From Streptomyces yangpuensis (GTDB lineage: Bacteria; Actinomycetota; Actinomycetes; Streptomycetales; Streptomycetaceae), in assembly GCF_001005295.1 (NCBI RefSeq), contig NZ_LBMK01000002.1, positions 250,408 to 314,407 of the forward strand: a stretch of 64,000 nt of DNA, given 5' to 3'. Below the pieces are notes generated by a model that was not told the DNA's origin, ran no database searches, and saw nothing but the letters and a program-made list of their open reading frames with translations. The position numbers were made by a program, and so were the translations under genes. Shown here in pieces: positions 15,726-24,211 of this stretch (its first letter is position 1; each line of letters begins with the position of its first letter).

Positions 15726-17138
15726 ATGACCGTGGACACCAGCCCAGAGGCGCAGCTGGAGCCGACCCGGCAGACCAGTCTGGGCACGGCGGCCGCCCGC
15801 AACCTTGCCACCACGACCAAGTCCGCCCCGCAGATGCAGGAGATCACCTCCCGGTGGCTGCTGAAGACGCTCCCCTGGGTGGAGACCAAGGGCGGCACCT
15901 ACCGGGTCAACCGCCGCCTGACCTACACCGTCGGTGACGGCCGCATCGAGTTCGTGCAGGACGGCGCCACCGTCCGGGTGATCCCGCGCGAACTCGGCGA
16001 ACTCGCCCTACTGCGGGGCTTCGAGGACGAGCAGGTGCTGGTCACGCTCGCCGACCGGTGCGTGCAACGCGACTTCCGCGCCGGCGAGGTGCTGGTGGAG
16101 CGCGGCACCCCCGCCCAGGGCATCCACCTGATCGCCCACGGCCGCATCAGTCAGACCTCCGTCGGCAAGTACGGTGACGAAGTCGCCGTCGCGGTACTGG
16201 CCGACGGCGACCGCTTCGGCGAGAACGCGCTGCTCGACGCCGACGCGACCGCCGACTACACGGCCACCGCCGAGACCTCCGGCACCCTGCTCACCCTCTC
16301 CCGTGCCGACTTCGCTGCCGTGCTCGACGCGACGCCGGACCTCCGGGCCCATGTCGAGCGGTTCGGCTCCCTGCCGCACCAGCGGCAGAACAAGCACGGC
16401 GAGGCCGAGATCGCCATGTCCGCCGGCCACACCGGTGAGGCCGCCCTCCCCGGCACCTTCGTCGACTACGAACTCAAGCCGCGCGAGTACGAACTCTCCA
16501 TCGCCCAGACCGTGCTGCGGGTCCACACGCGCGTCGCCGACCTCTACAACGGGCCGCACAACCAGACCGAGGAGCAACTCCGGCTCACCATCGAGGCGCT
16601 GCGCGAGCGCCAGGAGTACGAGCTCATCAACAACCGGGAGTTCGGCCTGCTCCACAACGCCGACTTCAAGCAGCGCATCCAGACCCACTCGGGGCCGCCC
16701 ACCCCGGACGACATGGACGAACTGCTCTGCCGCCGTCGCGGCACCAAGTTTTTCTTCGCCCACCCCAAGACGATCGCCGCGATCGGGCGCGAGTTCAACG
16801 CCCGCGGGCTCTACCCGGACCACGTCGACCTCGGCGGCCAGCAGGTGCCGGCCTGGCGCGGGGTGCCGATCCTGCCCTGCAGCAAGATCCCCATCAGCAA
16901 GGAGAACACCAGCTCCATCCTCGCCATGCGTACGGGCGAGGACAACCAGGGCGTCATCGGCCTGCACCAGACGGGGCTGCCGGAGGAGTACGAGCCCGGC
17001 CTGTCCGTGCGCTTCATGGGCATCAGCGAGCAGGCGATCATCTCGTACCTCGTCACCACCTACTACTCCGCCGCGATCCTGGTGCCCGACGCGCTCGGTG
17101 TGATGGAGAACGTCCAGATCGGCCGCCGGCGCGACTGA
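15726..17138 (+). CDS. eshA: family 2B encapsulin shell protein with cyclic-nucleotide-binding domain (EshA type), 470 aa
   Basis: A HK97-fold encapsulin-like shell protein of the EshA group, found next to 2-MIB synthases. Residues 1-95 and ~225-470 form the split shell domain ([49 protein letters not shown]-terminal [28 protein letters not shown]). A CAP-like cyclic-nucleotide-binding domain is inserted at ~96-215. Its phosphate-binding cassette reads FGENALL (164-170) but then [10 protein letters not shown], lacking the Arg that normally holds the cyclic phosphate. Family knowledge says such shells encapsulate terpene cyclases; the cyclase encoded next is the expected cargo. ATG follows aaggagaggcc. 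It is the first gene of a three-gene operon. Confidence 0.9.
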   Translation: MTVDTSPEAQLEPTRQTSLGTAAARNLATTTKSAPQMQEITSRWLLKTLPWVETKGGTYRVNRRLTYTVGDGRIEFVQDGATVRVIPRELGELALLRGFEDEQVLVTLADRCVQRDFRAGEVLVERGTPAQGIHLIAHGRISQTSVGKYGDEVAVAVLADGDRFGENALLDADATADYTATAETSGTLLTLSRADFAAVLDATPDLRAHVERFGSLPHQRQNKHGEAEIAMSAGHTGEAALPGTFVDYELKPREYELSIAQTVLRVHTRVADLYNGPHNQTEEQLRLTIEALRERQEYELINNREFGLLHNADFKQRIQTHSGPPTPDDMDELLCRRRGTKFFFAHPKTIAAIGREFNARGLYPDHVDLGGQQVPAWRGVPILPCSKIPISKENTSSILAMRTGEDNQGVIGLHQTGLPEEYEPGLSVRFMGISEQAIISYLVTTYYSAAILVPDALGVMENVQIGRRRD

Positions 17139-17150
17139 CGGCCCGGCCGC

Positions 17151-17190
17151 CATCAGCCCGGATCCTCCCGGATCCTCCCGGATCAGCCCG
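17151..17190. repeat. decamer tandem repeat after the encapsulin gene
   Basis: Four consecutive 10-bp units (catcagcccg, gatcctcccg, gatcctcccg, gatcagcccg) begin 13 nt after the encapsulin stop codon. They lie in the 119-nt spacer before the 2-MIB synthase gene. Confidence 0.75.
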
Positions 17191-17257
17191 GACAGGCCGA
17201 TCGTGCCCGGGAGGGTCCGGTCCGGGACAGCCCACCCTCATCACCTAGGAGCCACGG

Positions 17258-18670
17258 ATGCCCGTTTCCGGGCCTTCCCCCGCGCAGTCGAGCCTGCCTG
17301 CCGCCGCGGCCCGCTTCGGGGCCCGCGGCCGCGGCGCCGAGGCCGTCCCCGCGGGCAAGCCCGCGCTGCCGACGGGGCCGGCGCTGCCCTTCGGACCGGC
17401 GGCCCGGCCACTCCACCCCGTCTCCCCTCCCTCTCCAGTTCCCGCTCCCGCTCCCGCGTCCGTTCCCGATGCCGTACCCGTGGCAGCGCCCGTACCGGTC
17501 GAGGACGCGGCCACGGCGGCGCCGAGCCCGGTGCCGAACCCCGCCCTGGAGCGGATCATCCGCGGCCCCAGCGGTGTGGGTACGGCGGGACTGTTCTTCA
17601 CCCCCCGCCAGGCACCCCCCGTGGTACCGCCCGTGGTACCGCCCACAGCGCCACCCGCGCCCGAGTTGCCCGCGCCCCCGCCCCCGGCGGAGGGCCGGCC
17701 GATTCCGGGCCTCTACCACCACCCCGTCCCGGAGCCCGACCCCGCCCGCGTTGCGGAGGTCAGCCGCCGGATCAAGCGCTGGGCGGTGGACGAGGTGGAG
17801 GCGTACCCGCCGGAGTGGGAGGACCAGTTCGACGGCTTCTCCGTGGGCCGCTACATGGTCGCCTGCCACCCGGACGCGCCCACCGTCGACCACCTCATGA
17901 TCGCCACCAGGCTGATGGTCGCCGAGAACGTGGTCGACGACTGCTACTGCGAGGACCACGGAGGTTCGCCGGTAGGCCTAGGAGGAAGGCTTCTGCTGGC
18001 GCACACCGCGCTGGACCCGGTCCACACGACCGCGGAGTACCAGCCGACGTGGGCGCAGTCGCTTCTCTCGGACGCGCCGCGGCGCTCCTACCGCTCGGCC
18101 ATGGAGTACTTCACGCAGGCGGCGACCCCGTCGCAGGCCGACCGGTACCGGCACGACATGGCCCGGCTGCACATGGGGTACCTCGCCGAGGCCGCCTGGG
18201 CCGAGACGAAGTACGTCCCGGAGGTGTCCGAGTACCTGGCGATGCGTCAGTTCAACAACTTCCGCCCCTGCCCCACCATCACCGACACCGTGGGCGGTTA
18301 CGAACTGCCGGCCGATCTGCACGCCCTGCCCGCCATGCAGCGGGTCATCGCGCTCGCGGGCAACGCCACCACCATCTCCAACGACCTTTACTCGTACACC
18401 AAGGAACTGGAAAGCCCCGGCCTGCACCTGAACCTGCCGGTGGTCATCGCCGCACGGGAAGGCCTCTCCGACAAGGAGGCCTACCTGAAGGCGGTCGAGG
18501 TCCACAACGACCTCATGCACGCCTTCGAGGCGGCGGCCGCCGAACTGGCCGTGTCCTGCCCCGATCCACGCGTCGTCCGCTTCCTCCGGGGCGTCGCCGT
18601 CTGGGTCGACGGCAACCACTACTGGCACCGGACCAACACATACCGCTACAGCCTGCCCGACTTCTGGTAA
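17258..18670 (+). CDS. 2-methylisoborneol synthase, 470 aa
   Basis: A class I terpene cyclase that converts 2-methyl-geranyl diphosphate into the earthy odorant 2-methylisoborneol. The Mg-binding aspartate-rich motif is DDCYCED (227-233), the NSE motif is NDLYSYTKE (375-383), and the C-terminal HYWHRTNTYRY carries the usual Arg-Tyr pair. Residues 1 to ~130 are a Pro/Ala/Val-rich, low-complexity, probably disordered extension. In family 2B encapsulin systems such extensions on the cyclase direct it into the shell, and the shell gene is immediately upstream. It ends 2 nt before the methyltransferase ATG, so the two are tightly coupled. Confidence 0.95.
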   Translation: MPVSGPSPAQSSLPAAAARFGARGRGAEAVPAGKPALPTGPALPFGPAARPLHPVSPPSPVPAPAPASVPDAVPVAAPVPVEDAATAAPSPVPNPALERIIRGPSGVGTAGLFFTPRQAPPVVPPVVPPTAPPAPELPAPPPPAEGRPIPGLYHHPVPEPDPARVAEVSRRIKRWAVDEVEAYPPEWEDQFDGFSVGRYMVACHPDAPTVDHLMIATRLMVAENVVDDCYCEDHGGSPVGLGGRLLLAHTALDPVHTTAEYQPTWAQSLLSDAPRRSYRSAMEYFTQAATPSQADRYRHDMARLHMGYLAEAAWAETKYVPEVSEYLAMRQFNNFRPCPTITDTVGGYELPADLHALPAMQRVIALAGNATTISNDLYSYTKELESPGLHLNLPVVIAAREGLSDKEAYLKAVEVHNDLMHAFEAAAAELAVSCPDPRVVRFLRGVAVWVDGNHYWHRTNTYRYSLPDFW

Positions 18671-18672
18671 GG

Positions 18673-19578
18673 ATGGATATATTCGTGACCAGCACCGATC
18701 TCACCGTTACCGCCCCCACTTCCGCCGCTTCCGCCTTCATCCCCTCCCCGGCGACGCCCTACCAGGGGGACATCGCCCGTTACTGGGACCACGAGGCCCG
18801 GCCGGTGAACCTGCGCCTCGGCGATGTCGACGGCCTGTACCACCATCACTACGGCATCGGTGACATCGACCACGAGGCCCTCGGGGACACCGAGGACAGC
18901 GCATACGAGAAGAAGCTGATCGCCGAGCTCCACCGCCTGGAGTCCGCACAGGCGGACGTCCTGCTGAACCACCTCGGCTCCATCGGACGGGACGACACCC
19001 TCGTGGACGCCGGCTGCGGCCGCGGCGGTTCGATGGTCATGGCCCACCAGCGGTTCGGGTGCAAGGTGGAGGGCGTGACCCTGTCGGCCAAGCAGGCCGA
19101 CTTCGCGAACCAGCGCGCCCGTGAACTCGGCATCGACGACTCCGTCCGCGCCCGCGTCTGCAACATGCTCAGCACGCCGTTCGAGACCGGGCAGGCCGCC
19201 GCCTCCTGGAACAACGAGTCGAGCATGTACGTCGACCTGCACGACCTCTTCGCCGAGCACTCCCGCGTCCTCGCGGTCGGTGGCCGGTACGTGACCATCA
19301 CCGGCTGCTGGAACCCGCGTTACGGCCAGCCCTCGAAGTGGGTCTCGCAGATCAACGCGCACTTCGAGTGCAACATCCACTCCCGCCGCGAGTACATGCG
19401 GGCCATGGCCGACAACCGTCTCGTGCCGCAGGCCGTCATCGACCTGACCCCGCAGACGCTGCCCTACTGGGAGCTGCGCGCGACGTCCTCCCTGGTCACG
19501 GGCATCGAGGAGGCGTTCATCAACTCCTACAAGGACGGCTCCTTCCAATACGTCCTGATCGCGGCCGACCGCGTCTGA
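18673..19578 (+). CDS. geranyl diphosphate 2-C-methyltransferase, 301 aa
   Basis: An SAM-dependent methyltransferase that methylates C2 of geranyl diphosphate, supplying the C11 substrate of 2-MIB synthase. The SAM-binding motif I is VDAGCGRGG (111-119). The family-specific segments YYHHHYGIGDIDH-like (LYHHHYGIGDIDH, 55-67), SWNNESSMYVDL and ITGCWNPRYG are present. The ATG at 18673 is only 2 nt after the cyclase stop; GTG at 18685 is an alternative, with aagga 11 nt upstream. It is the last gene of the 2-MIB operon, followed by a perfect hairpin. Confidence 0.95.
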   Translation: MDIFVTSTDLTVTAPTSAASAFIPSPATPYQGDIARYWDHEARPVNLRLGDVDGLYHHHYGIGDIDHEALGDTEDSAYEKKLIAELHRLESAQADVLLNHLGSIGRDDTLVDAGCGRGGSMVMAHQRFGCKVEGVTLSAKQADFANQRARELGIDDSVRARVCNMLSTPFETGQAAASWNNESSMYVDLHDLFAEHSRVLAVGGRYVTITGCWNPRYGQPSKWVSQINAHFECNIHSRREYMRAMADNRLVPQAVIDLTPQTLPYWELRATSSLVTGIEEAFINSYKDGSFQYVLIAADRV

Positions 19579-19595
19579 CGCCGCGGCCACGAGCA

Positions 19596-19623
19596 GGCCG
19601 GGCCCGTGACCACGGGCCCGGCC
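19596..19623 (+). terminator. perfect 13-bp hairpin ending the 2-MIB operon
   Basis: Arms ggccgggcccgtg (19596-19608) and cacgggcccggcc (19611-19623) are exact reverse complements with a 2-nt loop. The hairpin starts 17 nt after the methyltransferase stop. Confidence 0.88.
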
Positions 19624-19837
19624 CGACGCGTGGGTGGGTAGCGGTCGTGGAGGAGCCTGGTCCCGACACACACCGAGGCACGAGTCTTGGCCAAACATGT
19701 TGCCGTGCGTCAGGACCGCTCGTCGGCGCCGTCGGCCGCGAGTGCCTTGGAGATCATGGCACCCGACCCGGTGAGGGACGGTCCGGTACCGGCCAACCGC
19801 GCAAGGGGCCGATCCGGTCTCGCGCTACTGTGCGCGC

Positions 19838-20779
19838 GTGAGTCTTCATGTCGTTTTGGGTTTTGGGCCGGCCGGCGCCGCCACCGCCCGGTTGCTGGCC
19901 GTGCAGGGACATTCCGTACGGGTCGTCACCAGGTCGGGCGGAAGCCCGGAACCGGGGATCGAGCACCTCGCACTGGACGCGGCGGACCCGGAGCGCCTGA
20001 CCGCCGCCGCACGCGGCGCGGCGGCGATCCACCACTGCGCCGCACCGCCCTACCACCGCTGGGTCCGCGCATGGCCGCCGCTCGTCGCCTCGGCCTGCGC
20101 CGCGGCCGAGGCCACCGGGGCCGTACTGGTCATGCTGGGCAATCTGTACGGCTACGGGCCGGTGGACGGACCCCTGACCGAGGAGCTGCCGCTCGCGGCG
20201 ACCGGCCCCAAGGGCCGTGTCCGGGCCGCCGGGTGGGAACAGGCGCGGGCACTGCACGAGCAGGGCCGGGTCCGGGCGGTCGAGGTGCGGGCGTCCGACT
20301 TCTTCGGCCCCGGCGTCACCGACGGCGGCCATCTGGCGGCCCGGGTCGTGCCCGCGCTGCTGCGCGGCAGGCCGGTCTCCGCGCTGGGCGACCCGGACGC
20401 CCCGCACAGCTGGACCTATCTCCCTGATGTGGCCGCCGCCATGGCCGAGGTCGCGGGCGAGGAGCGCGCCTGGGGCCGCCCCTGGCACGTCCCCACCCAA
20501 CCTGCCTGCTCCGTAAGGGAGATGGCCGACAGAATCGCGGCGGAGGCGGGAACCGGGCCGGCGGTGGTCCGCAGGGTCCCGTCGGCCGTCCTGGGCCTCG
20601 CGGGACTCCTGTTCCCGCTGATGCGCGAACTGAAGGAGATCCGCTACCAGTTCGACCGTCCCTTCGTGGTCGATTCGAGCGCCTACGAGGCGGCCTTCAC
20701 GGTCCGCGCCACGCCCGTCGACGAACAGATCAAGGCCACCGTCGACTGGTGGCGCACGCGACCGGGCACCTCCCGATGA
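19838..20779 (+). CDS. NAD-dependent epimerase/dehydratase family protein, 313 aa
   Basis: An extended short-chain dehydrogenase-like protein. The N-terminal Rossmann segment is VVLGFGPAGAATARLLAVQGHSVRVVTR; note GxGxxG in a slightly shifted form. The middle has VLVMLGNLYGYGPVDGPLTEELP, where the YxxxK lysine of true dehydrogenases is not evident (GPKGRVRAAGWEQ follows), so catalysis may differ. Then come the usual VEVRASDFFGPG and HSWTYLPDVAAAMAEV. GTG start at 19838. Its stop overlaps the ATG of the KS-ACP-oxoamine synthase gene (ATGA), so it most likely modifies a product or intermediate of that enzyme. Confidence 0.85.
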   Translation: MSLHVVLGFGPAGAATARLLAVQGHSVRVVTRSGGSPEPGIEHLALDAADPERLTAAARGAAAIHHCAAPPYHRWVRAWPPLVASACAAAEATGAVLVMLGNLYGYGPVDGPLTEELPLAATGPKGRVRAAGWEQARALHEQGRVRAVEVRASDFFGPGVTDGGHLAARVVPALLRGRPVSALGDPDAPHSWTYLPDVAAAMAEVAGEERAWGRPWHVPTQPACSVREMADRIAAEAGTGPAVVRRVPSAVLGLAGLLFPLMRELKEIRYQFDRPFVVDSSAYEAAFTVRATPVDEQIKATVDWWRTRPGTSR

Positions 20780-23700
20780 CCTCCGACAGGGACAGGGACA
20801 GGGACAGGGACGAGGCAGGTACGGGGACAGGGACGTCGACCCCCGGCGAGGGGCGCGAGGCCATCGCGATCGTGGGCATGGCCTGCCGGTTTCCGGGAGC
20901 CCGCGACCTCAACGAGTACTGGCGGCTCCTGACGGCCCCGCAGGCCCAGTTCTCCACCGTCCCGGACACGCGCTGGCGCAGCGCCGCCCTCCTCAGCGGC
21001 GACTTCCGCGACACGTCGTCGACGTACACCGACACCATGGCGCTGCTGCCCGACGTCGACCGCTTCGACGCCGCGCACTACGGCATACCGCCGCGCCGGG
21101 CCGCCGCGATGGACCCCCAGCACCGGCTGCTGATCGACCTGACCCGCGAGGCGATCCAGGACGCGGGCTGGGAGGCCGACGGCTTCGACCGCGAGGAGAC
21201 CTCGGTGATCACGGCCCTCACCGAGAGCGGCTACCGCGAGCTCAGCACCCTGCGGATACGGATGCGCCAGCTGGCCGGCGGCGAGTTCGGCGCCCGGGTG
21301 ACCGACCCCGGCCACCAGGAGGCCGTACGTGCCGTCCAGGGGCTGCACGGCACCTCCGTGGCCGGACTCCTGCTCAACATGGGCCCGAACACGGTCAGTT
21401 CGGTCTTCGATCTGCACGGCGAGAGCTACGCGCTGGACTCCGCGTGCTCCGGCGGGCTGATGGCCGTCGCCAACGCGGTCCACGCGCTGCGCGCCGGACG
21501 CTCCCGCATCGCGATCGCCGGTGGCGCCCAGCTCGTGCTCGCCCCGGACCTGCTGGTGGGCCTGTGCCGCATAGGAGCCATCTCGCGCAGCGGCCGGTGC
21601 CTGCCCTTCGGCGCGGAGGCCGACGGCTTCGTCCTGGGTGAGGGCGCCGGGGTCCTGGTGCTGCGGCCGCTGGCCGACGCCCGGGCGGCCGGCGACCGGG
21701 TGTACGCGGTGATCCGGGGCGTGGGCACGGCCAACGACGGGACCGTGCAGGGCGGCATGCACCCCCGCGCGGGCGGCCAGCTCAGGGCCCTGCGCCGGGC
21801 CTACCGCGACGCGGGCCTGCCCCCGGGCGCGGTGGACTATCTGGAGGCGCACGGCACCGGGACCACCGTCGGTGACCCCGTAGAACTCGCGGTCCTGGGC
21901 GAACTGCGCGGTGCGGACGCCGCCCCCGCCCACCTCGGCGCCGTCAAGGCGGTCGTCGGGCACTCCCTCAACTCGGCCGGGCTGGCCGGACTCGTCAAGA
22001 CGGTCCTGGCCGTCCAGCGCGGGGTGATCCCGCCCCAGCCGGAATTCGGCCTCGCCGACACCGCCGCCCTCGACGCCGCACGGCTGACCGTCGCGACGGC
22101 CCCCGTTCCGTGGCCCGCGAGCGGCACGCCCCGCCGGGCGGGGGTGAGCGCCTTCGGCTTCGGCGGCACCGGGGTCCATGTGGTCGTGGAGGAGTGCACC
22201 GGGCCGCCCGTTCTCCCGGCCCCCGCCGACGGACCGTACGAACTGGTGCTCACCGCGCGCGACCGGGCCGGCCTGGCCCGGTACGCCCGGGACGTGGCGC
22301 GGGCCATCACCGAGGACGGGCCGACGCTGGCCGCCGTGGCGGACACCCTGGCCCGCCGGGCTCCCCTGACGGAGCGCCTCGCCCTGGTGGCGCGGGACCC
22401 CGCCGACGCCGCCGCCCGGCTGGCCGCGGCGTCCTCGGCGCTGGAGGCCGGAGACGGCGGAGAGCCCGCGCCGACGCCGGCCGCGCTCTCCGCCGCGGGA
22501 CGCATACCCCCGTGCACCCTGCCGCCGAGCCCGCTCGCCCCACGCCGCCACTGGGTCGTGGACGAAGCCGCCCGCGAGGCGGCGCGGCCGGCCGAGCCCG
22601 TCCCGTCCGTCCCACCCTCCGGGCCCGAAGAGCCGGCCGTGACCGCCGAGCCCACCGAGCCCGCCGAGCAGGCCGTGTCCGCCGGATCCGTCGCGCCCGG
22701 TGCGGACGCCGCGTCCATCGTGCTCGACGAGGTGTCGCGGACCGGGGTGTTCCCCCGAGCGGACCTCGACGAGGACATGAAGCTGGTGGCGGGGCTCGGC
22801 TTCGACTCCCTCATGCTCCAGGAGCTGGCGGTCAACCTGGCCAAGCACGCCCCCGGCTTCCGCTCCGAGGACCTGTTCACACCCGAACTCACCGTAGGCG
22901 GGCTGATGGCGCTGCTCGATCCGGGCCGTGCCCGGCCGGCGGCCCCGGGCCGGGCGGCGTCCCCCGAGGCGCAGCCGGCCGCATGGAGCGCCGACGCGGC
23001 GAGGATCGACGACTTCCCGGAGGTGGCCCTCTTCGAGCAACGCCTGGGCGCGGTCACGGCCGGCGATGCCGCTTTCCCGTACTTCCGCGTCCACGAGGGC
23101 ACCGTCCGCGACACCACGGTGATCGGCGACCGGTCGTACCTGTCCTTCGGCAGCTACAACTACCTCGGGATCTCCGGCCATCCCGCGGTCAACGAAGCCG
23201 TGCACGAAGCCGTGGAGCGGTACGGGACCTCGGTCTCCGCGAGCCGCGCCCTCTCGGGCGAGCGTGAACTGACGATCCGTCTGGAACGGACCCTGGCGGA
23301 CTTCCTCGGCGTCGGGGACTGTCTCACGCTGGTCGGCGGCCATGCCACCAACGTCACGGCGATTGGGCACCTCGTCGGCCCGGGCGACCTCGTCCTGCAC
23401 GACGCCCTGGCCCACGACAGCATCATCCAGGGCTGCGCCCTGTCCGGGGCGGCGCGACGGCCGTTCGCCCACAACGACGCCGACGAACTGGAACGCCTGC
23501 TGCGGCTCAACCGGTCGCGCTTCCGCCGGGTCCTGATCGTCGTCGAGGGTGCCTACAGCATGGACGGCGACCTGGTCGGCCTGCCCGCCGTGATCGAACT
23601 GAAGAAGCGGTACGGTGCCCTGCTGATGGTCGACGAGGCGCACAGCATCGGGACCGTGGGCGAACACGGCCGGGGCGTAGGCGAGTTCTTCGGCGTCGAC

Positions 23701-24201
23701 CGGTCCGACGTCGACCTGTGGATGGGCACTCTCTCCAAATCCTTCGCCAGCTGCGGGGGTTACCTCGCAGGCTCGGTCCGCATGGTGCGCTGGCTGCGGC
23801 ACACCCTCCCGGGCTTCGTCTACAGCGTGGGTCTGACCCCGGCCAACGCGGCCGCCGCGCTGGCCGCGGCCGAGCTGATCGTCGCGGAACCGCACCGTGT
23901 CCGCGCGCTCAGGCGCAACGCCCGGCTGTTCCTCGGCCTCGCCGCCACGGCCGGTCTGGCGACCGGCTCCAGCGTCGGCACACCCATCGTGCCGGTCGTC
24001 CTCGGCGATTCGGCGCGCACCCTGCGCGTCGCGGACCGCCTGTTCACCCGTGGGATCGTCGCCGATCCGATCTTCCACCCCGCGGTGGAGGAGGGCCTGT
24101 CCCGGCTGCGGTTCTTCCTCACCTCCGAACACCGCGAGGACGACATCCGCCGGGCGGTGGCCGTCGTGGCCGAGGAGGTGTCGGCGGCCGCCGGGACCTG
24201 A
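20776..24201 (+). CDS. KS-ACP-alpha-oxoamine synthase megaenzyme without AT, 1141 aa
   Basis: A fused polyketide-type enzyme. The ketosynthase spans ~30-460, with the full catalytic triad: Cys224 in DSACSGG, His359 in HGTGTT, His396 in VVGHSLNSAG. A KS-AT linker (YELVLTARDRAGLARYARDV) runs directly into a post-AT-like motif (PPSPLAPRRHWV) with no acyltransferase between, so the AT seems excised. An acyl carrier domain (~635-720) has Ser678 in GLGFDSLML. A C-terminal PLP-dependent alpha-oxoamine synthase (~750-1141) has the Schiff-base Lys988 in TLSKSFASCGGY and DEAHSIG. By family logic (compare RedL/RedN and PigH-type enzymes) it would condense an ACP-bound acyl chain with an amino acid, losing CO2, to give an alpha-aminoketone. 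ATG at 20776 overlaps the epimerase stop. The N-terminus has DRDRDRDRD from hexamer repeats. Confidence 0.9.
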   Translation: MTSDRDRDRDRDEAGTGTGTSTPGEGREAIAIVGMACRFPGARDLNEYWRLLTAPQAQFSTVPDTRWRSAALLSGDFRDTSSTYTDTMALLPDVDRFDAAHYGIPPRRAAAMDPQHRLLIDLTREAIQDAGWEADGFDREETSVITALTESGYRELSTLRIRMRQLAGGEFGARVTDPGHQEAVRAVQGLHGTSVAGLLLNMGPNTVSSVFDLHGESYALDSACSGGLMAVANAVHALRAGRSRIAIAGGAQLVLAPDLLVGLCRIGAISRSGRCLPFGAEADGFVLGEGAGVLVLRPLADARAAGDRVYAVIRGVGTANDGTVQGGMHPRAGGQLRALRRAYRDAGLPPGAVDYLEAHGTGTTVGDPVELAVLGELRGADAAPAHLGAVKAVVGHSLNSAGLAGLVKTVLAVQRGVIPPQPEFGLADTAALDAARLTVATAPVPWPASGTPRRAGVSAFGFGGTGVHVVVEECTGPPVLPAPADGPYELVLTARDRAGLARYARDVARAITEDGPTLAAVADTLARRAPLTERLALVARDPADAAARLAAASSALEAGDGGEPAPTPAALSAAGRIPPCTLPPSPLAPRRHWVVDEAAREAARPAEPVPSVPPSGPEEPAVTAEPTEPAEQAVSAGSVAPGADAASIVLDEVSRTGVFPRADLDEDMKLVAGLGFDSLMLQELAVNLAKHAPGFRSEDLFTPELTVGGLMALLDPGRARPAAPGRAASPEAQPAAWSADAARIDDFPEVALFEQRLGAVTAGDAAFPYFRVHEGTVRDTTVIGDRSYLSFGSYNYLGISGHPAVNEAVHEAVERYGTSVSASRALSGERELTIRLERTLADFLGVGDCLTLVGGHATNVTAIGHLVGPGDLVLHDALAHDSIIQGCALSGAARRPFAHNDADELERLLRLNRSRFRRVLIVVEGAYSMDGDLVGLPAVIELKKRYGALLMVDEAHSIGTVGEHGRGVGEFFGVDRSDVDLWMGTLSKSFASCGGYLAGSVRMVRWLRHTLPGFVYSVGLTPANAAAALAAAELIVAEPHRVRALRRNARLFLGLAATAGLATGSSVGTPIVPVVLGDSARTLRVADRLFTRGIVADPIFHPAVEEGLSRLRFFLTSEHREDDIRRAVAVVAEEVSAAAGT
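20785..20812. repeat. gggaca hexamer run at the start of the KS gene
   Basis: A run of about four to five gacagg/gggaca units encodes Asp-Arg repeats at the N-terminus. The unit is a multiple of three, so copy-number change would keep the frame. A separate ggggacagggac occurs shortly after. Confidence 0.8.
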
Positions 24202-24211
24202 GCGGGTCATC

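Noticed and set aside
14653-15729. Plus-strand open frame bridging the TetR gene and the encapsulin gene
   Set aside because: It runs out of frame through the TetR gene and has no homologous-looking domain; third-position composition is not that of a gene.
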